Source: CAZLKT01 sp964560205 (lineage in GTDB: Bacteria > Pseudomonadota > Alphaproteobacteria > Holosporales > Holosporaceae). Taken from it: DNA of 6,341 bases. Made by a program: the position numbers and the translations under genes. The stretch covers positions 1 to 6,341 of the forward strand of contig CAZLKT010000023.1 in NCBI GenBank assembly GCA_964560205.1. Direction: 5' to 3'. Below, piece after piece: positions 1 to 6,200 of this stretch. The notes beneath the pieces are model-generated. The model was not told the origin of the DNA. It was given only the letters and a program-made list of their open reading frames with translations, and did not search any database. Position 1 is the first letter of the stretch, and the number at the start of each line of letters is the position of its first letter.

Positions 1-45
1 AAAAAAAGTGCATAAAAAAAGAAGATATGCGTGAGATGCTCTCAT
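1..45 (-). CDS. Gene Z: 5' end of a third family member (partial, leader peptide only)
   Basis: An ATG at 45-43 opens a frame that stays open to the left edge, giving 15 codons: MRASHAYLLFLCTFF. This nearly repeats the leader of gene A (MRASRASLLFLCTFF), with both starts exactly 2877 bp from the matching base of the other copy and no indel between. The leader has the basic N-terminus and hydrophobic core of a Sec signal peptide; the cleavage region lies outside the window. A weak purine-rich site (AGAGT) sits 8 nt upstream and a promoter-like pair lies further up. The inference is that this is the next gene of the tandem array, exported like gene A. Its body cannot be seen, so it could be intact or broken. 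Confidence 0.72.
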   Translation of the reverse strand, partial: MRASHAYLLFLCTFF

Positions 46-53
46 GGTCAATT

Positions 54-58
54 ACTCT
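54..58 (-). promoter_or_regulatory. Probable ribosome binding site of gene Z
   Basis: The minus strand reads AGAGT, 8 nt before the ATG at 45. The AAGGT before gene A sits at the same place with the same spacing. The match to a Shine-Dalgarno core is weak, and the shared position is the main support. A TTG two codons upstream of the ATG would be only 2 nt from this site, too close to be used. Confidence 0.4.
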
Positions 59-77
59 ATTAAAACAACATCTTTCC

Positions 78-105
78 ATTATATATAAAAAAAATAAAAA
101 CGCAA
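78..105 (-). promoter_or_regulatory. Putative promoter of gene Z (TTGCGT - 16 nt - TATAAT)
   Basis: On the minus strand TATAAT lies at 83-78 and TTGCGT at 105-100, with a 16-nt spacer. The copy upstream of gene A has TATAAT and TTGTGT with the same spacer length, although the bases between them have drifted. The predicted start of transcription would give a leader of roughly 25 nt before the ATG. TATAAT matches are common by chance in such AT-rich DNA, so conservation between two copies is the main support. Confidence 0.5.
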
Positions 106-137
106 GATAATATAAAAATTATTAAAAATCATTCTAT

Positions 138-153
138 AAAAAATAGTATTTTT
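138..153. repeat. A/T palindrome, left copy
   Basis: A run of six A plus T, a 3-nt AGT centre and A plus five T form a perfect short inverted repeat. The matching copy at 3017-3033 has AGC in the centre and one more T. It lies between the end of one gene and the promoter of the next, where either a weak terminator or a bendable A-tract would fit. The all-A/T stem is weak, so the role is uncertain. Confidence 0.35.
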
Positions 154-279
154 CATTTTTATAAGAATATATTGTGCTCACATATTCTGAGAACCGTTTT
201 TCTTATTTATTTTTTTCATATTATCTTCTTCCTCAATTGTTTTCTATGCCATTGAATACCACAAACATGTGCCTTTTTC

Positions 280-296
280 AAAAAGTTGATCTTTTT
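280..296 (-). terminator. Small hairpin downstream of gene A (weak terminator candidate)
   Basis: AAAAAG and CTTTTT pair around a 5-nt loop, about 8 bp after the gene A stop codon. The same stem follows the gene B stop at 3261-3278 with a different loop, so the stem is conserved while the loop is not. There is no GC-rich stem and no clean U-tract after it on the minus strand, so it is not a canonical intrinsic terminator. It could be a processing signal or a chance product of A/T runs. Confidence 0.3.
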
Positions 297-303
297 CAAA
301 GGA

Positions 304-2922
304 CTAGTACTCATAGCCTTCTAATACTTCCTGCAATTTCTTTTTTGAGAAACCACAATATCTATATAATTCGTCATAACTCAAATCTGTTTCATCAAAT
401 AGAGCTCTATAAGAGTCATTTCTGTCATCAGGAGGATTTTGAGAGGCTTTTTTGAGGTTGTCGATTATCTTATTTTTATAATATGTCATCATCTTTTTTT
501 TTCTCTCTTCTCCTAATAAGTGTACAATCTGTAAAGAAACATTTTTCATGTATCTGGCAGCATCATGAAATGTCTTGTTTTGTTCTTTGGTATATTTCAC
601 AGTATCTGATAAATACCCTTCATAAGTTTCCGTATTAAGAATATGATTTAGTGCCCCCAGCTTAACGCAACTAAGCTCCTTCATGATACTCAAAGGTTGA
701 TTTCTTTGGGTGTTACACACATGCTTTTTTAGATCGACGACTATGTCAGGCATGCTCCGAATCATGGGGACAATATGGTCATCATCATAAGCTATTTTCC
801 CCATACTAAACTGATAAAAGCAGCCCCTTAAATTCCATGGTAATTGACCTTTTTTTTCCGGATTCCTCTTTATCTTTTTAACATCTTCCAAGATGTCGCG
901 AAGAATGTCTAAAAACACAAATGCACGTAGGTTCTTATCTGAACCCAAAATCCCCCTTAATCTATCAAACCTATCAAAAAAGGCATCACTATCATCAAGA
1001 TATTTCCCCACAAGATGCTTCACTCTATCGAGGTCCTTCTGAGGTATTTCTCTATTTAAAAGCATGGAGGGTACAGACAAAGCCTCGTTCAATGAGGTAA
1101 GCTCATTCTGTGTATCATTATAAGGCACGAACGTCTCTCCTGCCATCTTCTCCTTGGGGTCCAGATCTATTTTTTCGAAAAACTCCCTAACTTTTTTAAA
1201 AGTATGCTCTTCATCTGGATAATGCTTAAAATACTCTTCAACAAAATTTTTCAAAAAATAACTATTTCTATATTTTAATTCTATCTTTTTCAACTCTCTC
1301 TTTTCACCAGAGCTCAATGTGCCCTTTTTTTCCTCAGCCTCAAAAATGACAAAAATATCTCCCTCAATATGATTGTCTATGACCCACTCAACATCCTCCT
1401 CTGAAATATCCGTCCCTAGTTTTGCATTCACACCATATCTTACGAGAAAACCCAAGGATCTTTCCTGAACAAACGAATATGCCTCATGAGGATTTTTAAA
1501 AAGTTCAAGAATGTCTTGTCTCACAGTTAGATCATGAGCACTGACATTTTCATCATCTTCTTCCATCACATCTTTAAGCAACCTTACCAGTTCATCCTGA
1601 CTTTTTCGATAAACTAAGCTCTCCAGATGAGCACGAAAAACAGCACGATGATCGTCATCACACAGCGAATCCTTCTCAGACAGCAACTTACATAATGCCC
1701 TCAGGTCATCTTTAAGGGTCTTGTCATCACCCTGGGGGATTGTACGCTTATGCTCACGTTTCGCCGGAAAAATAAGACCAATACCTTCGAAATCATTACC
1801 AACAATATCCTGTAGCTCATTCCTCACAGGTATAACACGATCCCTCACAGGATTAGGGGGGAGTTGCCTCATTTCGCCCCTCACAGGATCTCCTACTGGG
1901 TTATCATCACCGCAAATATCTTTCAACCTCTGGAAACTCCGTTCGTTCTCGTCAGTAAACATCCCCCTATCTCTAAGAGGTTGAACAACATCCCGTTGAA
2001 GACCCTCTAGACCTTGAAAAGCTGACAGAGCGGCAAGAACATCGTCCATATTTTCGTTCATCATTTTTTCTATTCCCCCCCAATAGCGCCGAATTTCAGC
2101 ATAATCCATCCCATTGTTGAACCTTATTTTTTGACCAAAGGGGCCCCAATTCTTCAATTTTCTTATGATACCACACCAAAGAGTACCAAAAATAACAGCA
2201 CCAATCGTCATAGTTATCATCATATATGAAGAAAAATTTCCCTTCATAGTAAAAGCATTCAAAATACGATGACCAAATCCATACCAGCCATGTGCGGTGG
2301 AAGAATTTAAAGTTTGACTATCCCCTAAATCAATCGATACCTTACTATCTTGCCCAAAATATTCCCTTGTAATATCAAAAGGAGCAAAAGCATCGGAACG
2401 TTTATATATATAGGAAAGAGGCCCATTCATGTTCTGGGCATCACTATCATTTTTACCGTTTGAAAGAAGATCCCCTCCTTCATCGAAAGTATCTTTGTAC
2501 TCATTAAAATCTTGTGTTTCCTCATGAATAGTATATGGTTTTTCATTAAGGGATTGGGAAAGAGTAGACTTGGATGTAACAGGATTGTCAGCTTTGAACG
2601 AAATAGAATTTCCAGCCTCTTGCCCCAGAGATTTCGCTGCAACACCAATGGCTCCAAGAACAAAAGACATCCACGTGCTTTTCTTCGTGAACCACGGCGA
2701 CCCTAACGAGGATGTTGCACTCTTGTGCGAGCTCTCTGGTGCTTTTTTGGCAGAAAGTCGCCGCTGCCCTGCCTCACGATCAGTACTCTTCTGAGGTTTT
2801 CTTTGCCTTATGGGCTGCACAGCCCCCTTCTTCACAGCCACTACCCGCTTTGAAAACCCACCATGTGCTGTCATGGTAAAAAAAGTGCATAAAAAAAGAA
2901 GAGATGCACGAGATGCTCTCAC
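304..2922 (-). CDS. Gene A: exported, single-pass membrane protein of a tandem paralogous family, function unknown
   Basis: This complete gene encodes 872 residues and ends with TAG at 306-304. I chose the GTG at 2922-2920 over the TTG two codons upstream: it aligns base for base with the ATG of gene Z and has AAGGT 8 nt before it, whereas the TTG would be 2 nt from that site. Residues 1 to about 21 form a Sec-type signal peptide with likely cleavage near AHG/G. A strongly basic stretch follows (about 25-62), then a weakly hydrophobic patch (about 84-97), an acidic region, and one clear membrane helix (about 232-253) followed by RKLKNW, suggesting N-terminus out and C-terminus in. Residues from about 399 to the end form a charged, mainly helical domain shared with gene B, with matching blocks at DKTLKDDLRALC, SQDELVRLL, NPHEAYSFV, VNAKLG, GKYLDD and the C-terminal CGFSKKKLQEVLEG. 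I recognise no catalytic motif and no known family. A secreted or surface role in host interaction is inference from architecture alone. Confidence 0.85.
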   Translation of the reverse strand: MRASRASLLFLCTFFTMTAHGGFSKRVVAVKKGAVQPIRQRKPQKSTDREAGQRRLSAKKAPESSHKSATSSLGSPWFTKKSTWMSFVLGAIGVAAKSLGQEAGNSISFKADNPVTSKSTLSQSLNEKPYTIHEETQDFNEYKDTFDEGGDLLSNGKNDSDAQNMNGPLSYIYKRSDAFAPFDITREYFGQDSKVSIDLGDSQTLNSSTAHGWYGFGHRILNAFTMKGNFSSYMMITMTIGAVIFGTLWCGIIRKLKNWGPFGQKIRFNNGMDYAEIRRYWGGIEKMMNENMDDVLAALSAFQGLEGLQRDVVQPLRDRGMFTDENERSFQRLKDICGDDNPVGDPVRGEMRQLPPNPVRDRVIPVRNELQDIVGNDFEGIGLIFPAKREHKRTIPQGDDKTLKDDLRALCKLLSEKDSLCDDDHRAVFRAHLESLVYRKSQDELVRLLKDVMEEDDENVSAHDLTVRQDILELFKNPHEAYSFVQERSLGFLVRYGVNAKLGTDISEEDVEWVIDNHIEGDIFVIFEAEEKKGTLSSGEKRELKKIELKYRNSYFLKNFVEEYFKHYPDEEHTFKKVREFFEKIDLDPKEKMAGETFVPYNDTQNELTSLNEALSVPSMLLNREIPQKDLDRVKHLVGKYLDDSDAFFDRFDRLRGILGSDKNLRAFVFLDILRDILEDVKKIKRNPEKKGQLPWNLRGCFYQFSMGKIAYDDDHIVPMIRSMPDIVVDLKKHVCNTQRNQPLSIMKELSCVKLGALNHILNTETYEGYLSDTVKYTKEQNKTFHDAARYMKNVSLQIVHLLGEERKKKMMTYYKNKIIDNLKKASQNPPDDRNDSYRALFDETDLSYDELYRYCGFSKKKLQEVLEGYEY
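1822..1887 (-). repeat. Three short in-frame repeats encoding Pro-Val-Arg in gene A
   Basis: The plus-strand nonamer CCTCACAGG occurs at 1822-1830, 1843-1851 and 1879-1887, always in the same frame, encoding PVR three times within residues about 345-367. The segment is Pro/Arg-rich and lies just before the conserved C-terminal domain. It has no obvious counterpart in gene B. It looks like a young local expansion or a flexible linker. Confidence 0.5.
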
Positions 2923-2930
2923 AGCCAATT

Positions 2931-2935
2931 ACCTT
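2931..2935 (-). promoter_or_regulatory. Ribosome binding site deciding the GTG start of gene A
   Basis: The minus strand reads AAGGT with 8 nt to the GTG at 2922. The in-frame TTG at 2928-2926 would be only 2 nt away, so the GTG is favoured. The matching position before gene Z carries AGAGT. Confidence 0.5.
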
Positions 2936-2955
2936 ATTATAAAAATCCTCACTTC

Positions 2956-2983
2956 ATTATATCTAAAAAATATAAAAACACAA
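2956..2983 (-). promoter_or_regulatory. Putative promoter of gene A (TTGTGT - 16 nt - TATAAT)
   Basis: A perfect TATAAT lies at 2961-2956 and TTGTGT at 2983-2978, with a 16-nt spacer. Both elements and their spacing are kept upstream of gene Z (78-105). The hexamer ends 33 nt before the GTG, leaving a short leader that contains the AAGGT. Other TATAAT-like words occur nearby (for example 3015-3010), but that one has TAGAAT in the gene Z copy. Each gene thus seems to be transcribed from its own promoter rather than only by read-through. Confidence 0.5.
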
Positions 2984-3016
2984 TATAAATATAAAAATTA
3001 TGAAATATCATTATAT

Positions 3017-3033
3017 AAAAAATAGCATTTTTT
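3017..3033. repeat. A/T palindrome, right copy
   Basis: AAAAAAT and ATTTTTT flank a 3-nt AGC centre, giving a perfect 7-bp stem. It is conserved at 138-153. On the minus strand the stem ends in a T-run, so it could act as a weak terminator for transcripts coming from gene B, placed just before the gene A promoter. Confidence 0.35.
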
Positions 3034-3260
3034 CATTTCCATAAGAATACCTTGCAATCATATCCCACAAGAATTGTTATGACGCGCTTCCTGAATTTTT
3101 TCATCCCATTGAATATTATTATTTCCCTTCGTTATAAATCAGAAGAAAATCATTATCATCTTGTTTTTCCTTGCTGCTTACCCCCCATCCTTCAGTCTTT
3201 CACCATTTTTCTGACTCTTGTCATCTCATTGTGAGAACGTGTATGCGCACCCACTCTTTC

Positions 3261-3278
3261 AAAAAGTCAACTCTTTTT
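3261..3278 (-). terminator. Small hairpin downstream of gene B (weak terminator candidate)
   Basis: AAAAAG and CTTTTT pair around a 6-nt loop, about 15 bp after the gene B stop. It is the counterpart of 280-296 after gene A, with the same stem and a changed loop. As there, the A/T stem is weak and no separate U-tract follows, so its role as a terminator is doubtful. Confidence 0.3.
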
Positions 3279-3293
3279 CAGAAGTTCAAAAGA

Positions 3294-6200
3294 TTAACGC
3301 TCACTGCCTTCTAATACCTTCTGCAACCTATTTGCTGAGAAACCACAATGCCTATATAATAACTCATAATATGGAACTAACCGCTTCTTCTTCTCCTCAT
3401 CCCAAGACTGGGAACCTTCTGTTAAGCCCCTTATTATATGATTTTTATAACCTCGCATTGTGTCTTTATTTCCTTCCCCTAACAAATTTATAACCTGTAA
3501 CCAGAGATTTTTATTATAATTGCATATAAAAACATGATCTTTATTTTCCAGAGAATCATAAATCACCATATTCCTGCCATTATCATCTATTATGTCTTTC
3601 ATTATATCTGCGTGATTTTTTTGGATACTCTTATTAATGTTTAGATGGTAAGGTAGAATTTTCTTAGCATCGTTCATATTATTAATACCGCGTTCTAGAG
3701 CAGATAAAAATCCACACACCCTCTTGTTCTGTCTAGCACCTAAAGACATTCTCTTATGTTCTTTTAAAAGAACTTCATTATCAATATATTTTCCTGCTAT
3801 CTGCTTTATTTCATTCAAGAAAGGCCCTTCTAGTTCTGCATTCTGAAACATACAGTCACGAGATAACATATCATTCAATCTGCTCAGCTGGCTCCATGAT
3901 TCCTCAGGAAAGACATACCCTCCTTGAATGTTGGCTTTCTGATTGCAGCCTTTATATTGATTCGGTGACAAACGTTTCAAAAGTTCCACCGCCTCTTTGT
4001 TTGCATGAGATACGCCTGGATTATGCTCAAAATATCTTTCAGAAAATCGTCGCAAAAGATTACTTTCTTCATATTTTTTTTGAATGTTTTCTAAGTTTTT
4101 TTTAGTTTCTTCATCTAAATTACTTTTATTAATTTTAGCAGAACTAATAATTACTATATCGTTCATTAGACTTTCTACCTCTTCATCAAACCTATTATCT
4201 GAAAGCTCAATCCCTAGATCTGCATTAACATCATGTATCACACGAAATTTTTCAGGTTCCTTATTAACAAAAGAATATTGCTCACCAAAATCAGTAGGGT
4301 TGTTGAGAAAGCGCAGGAACTTTTGCATTAACAGCCTAATACCACCTGGCCCGCCTTCATCTTCCTTCTTTATCATCTCTTGAACAATACCTATGAGCTC
4401 ATCTTTACTTCTTTGATAAAGCACATCTTTTAGTTTGGGAACAAATACTTTCTCGCCTTTCTCTCTCATTGCTGGGGAGAACAGCATTCCCCCATCCATC
4501 ACAGCATTCCTCAGCCTACAACATAACAGCCTTATATCTTCTCTTATTGTTTTATCTGTATCCTCCACACCTGAAAGCTCAAATTTATTCCCATCGAACA
4601 TCTTAGAAGCACGAACATGTTCAACCACATGTTCAACCACTATACCTTTGTCATTATCAAAAGGACGTTGAACTTTATGTTGCTCAAAAAAAGGTTGATT
4701 GTAAGAACTTTCCTCCATTTCTACTTCTAATTGTCTTGACTCGGGCCACCTATTACCTGATGGTACAAAGTGTTCTTTTTGAGCTTTTTGATTATTATTA
4801 TTGGCAAAAGGGACAAGCCCATTGTTTCCTGGCGCAGGAGAGAAGTTTAAAGGCTGGGAGGGGGGGTGCTGCCATTGACTATATAACGGCACCCCAGAAC
4901 CTTCTGGTTGTACGTACTGCTGCTGTGGCCCCAGAAGAGAAAGAGGCTGTATCTCATGCCGTATATTTGCATCCATGCCTCGTCTTCCTTCATCGGAAAG
5001 ATTTTGCATACCTGCGCCGCCAAAGAGCTGCCCTTGAACAGGCTGCTGCTGTTTCCCCTGGTGCATTCCTCCTAAGTCATTCTGAAAAAGGTCTGGTTGA
5101 TTTCCGTTTCCCATTATATTTCTATTATGAGAAAATGGATCTTTTTGTTGAGGGCGGATATTGCCTTGATTCCCTCGCATGGAATGAACTTCTTGTCCCT
5201 GCCCATACTCCTGTGCACCCTGAGGGGGATAAATTTTTTCCGCTTCTGCAAAAGAGGGAAATGAGGAGGGGGCCGCCGCCTGCTCCTGTTGTCTATGAGG
5301 TTCTCCTATCTGCCCCCCGGGGTTTTTCCGAAAAGAAGAAGCACCTCCCCCATTTTGTCCTACCACCTGGAGGTTAACGTCCTGCTGATTCTGAGAAAAA
5401 GGTACTCCGGCCTCCTTTTTGCTTTCTAAGATTACCTTGCCCTTTCCCCCCACCTCTTTAATGCCTTGTACCTCTGGTTGACTCTGATTACTCTGAGGTA
5501 TCTCCCCATAACCCATAAGCTCTTTCAATAGCTCTATCTCCTCCCTGTCGTCTTCTTTATCCTTTCTTTTTTTTTGCTCCTCTTCCATTTTTCGAATTTC
5601 TTCTTGCTCTTGATTTTCTTTTTCTTGTTTATCTTTTAGAGCTTGGTCTTGCTCTCGTTCTTTTTTCTTTTCTTGCTCTTGCTTTTCTTTTTCTTGTTTA
5701 TCTTTTAGAGCTTGGTCTTGCTCTCGTTCTTTTTTCTNNNNNNNNNNNNNNNNNNNNNNNNNNNNNNNNNNNNNNNNNNNNNNNNNNNNNNNNNNNNNNN
5801 NNNNNNNNNNNNNNNNNNNNNNNNNNNNNNNNNNNNNTTCTTGCTCTTGCTTTTCTTTTTCTTGTTTATCTTTTAGAGCTTGGTCTTGCTCTTCTTCCCC
5901 TACAAGAGGAGGGGGGGGAGGAGCAGGGTTCCAATTTTTCCACTTCTCTATGGCTTTGAAAGCCCCATAAAGAAGCACAGCAGCACCAATAACACCACCC
6001 ACCACGTTACCTGTAGTAAAGAATCCACCATTATTGTTCTGGGCATCGCTATCATATCCATGTTTGGTATCATTCGAGGCAGGTTCGATAGCATTAAAGG
6101 AAAATTCGGTAGTATTAGCGGTAGATTCTGTATCATTCGAGGCAGATTGTGTAGTATTAAAGGCAGATTGTGTAGTATTAAAGGCAGGTTCGGTAGTATT

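Larger units (their letters stand above)
1..170. repeat. Left copy of duplicated leader plus upstream region
   Basis: This stretch aligns with 2878-3050. The alignment needs no indel across the leader (1-45) and only small indels beyond it. Shared landmarks are the A-run with GTGCAT at the edge, the TATAAT, the A6T-AG(C/T)-AT5-6 palindrome and the ATAAGAATA block at the far end. It shows that promoter and signal peptide were duplicated together with the gene. Confidence 0.8.
46..303. other. Spacer between gene A and gene Z
   Basis: This 258-bp, very AT-rich spacer holds no convincing gene. From right to left it contains a small hairpin just after the gene A stop (280-296), a pyrimidine-rich plus-strand stretch (about 190-245), an A/T palindrome (138-153), the putative promoter (78-105) and the ribosome site of gene Z (54-58). 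It is a diverged copy of the spacer at 2923-3293, which is 113 bp longer. Confidence 0.7.
2878..3050. repeat. Right copy of duplicated leader plus upstream region
   Basis: This is the counterpart of 1-170. It covers the gene A leader (2878-2922), its ribosome site, the putative promoter and the A/T palindrome. Similarity is highest in the coding leader and in the blocks around the TATAAT and the palindrome, and fades beyond about 3050. Confidence 0.8.
2923..3293. other. Spacer between gene B and gene A
   Basis: I see no convincing gene in these 371 bp. The short plus-strand frames are not conserved in the other spacer. Reading right to left it contains the post-stop hairpin (3261-3278), a stretch of about 113 bp with no counterpart in the left spacer (roughly 3120-3240, pyrimidine-rich on the plus strand), the A/T palindrome (3017-3033), the putative promoter and the ribosome site of gene A. 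Confidence 0.7.

Noticed and set aside
2427..2663. 78-codon minus-strand frame inside gene A
   Set aside because: It overlaps gene A in another frame, has no leader or ribosome site, and its residues do not recur in gene B apart from a few codons that reflect the conserved DNA block.
2878..2922. Lipoprotein signal in gene A because of LFLC in the leader
   Set aside because: The residues before the cysteine do not fit the usual lipobox (small residue at -1), and the hydrophobic core continues past it to a better Sec cleavage site near AHG/G.
304..2922. Known effector or toxin domain in gene A
   Set aside because: I looked for ankyrin, leucine-rich, TPR, protease, kinase and nuclease motifs and saw none that I could defend in either A or B.
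3052..3493. Two short plus-strand frames across the spacer and gene B 3' end (60 and 91 codons)
   Set aside because: They are not conserved in the left spacer and the second is antisense to the gene B C-terminus. The leucine-rich, phenylalanine-rich product is what A/T-rich DNA gives by chance.
4736..5377. 213-codon plus-strand open frame opposite gene B
   Set aside because: It lies exactly opposite the Gln/Asn/Pro-rich stretch, where low-complexity codons suppress stops on the other strand. It has no paralogue opposite gene A, no convincing ribosome site, and gene B is supported by homology to A on both sides.
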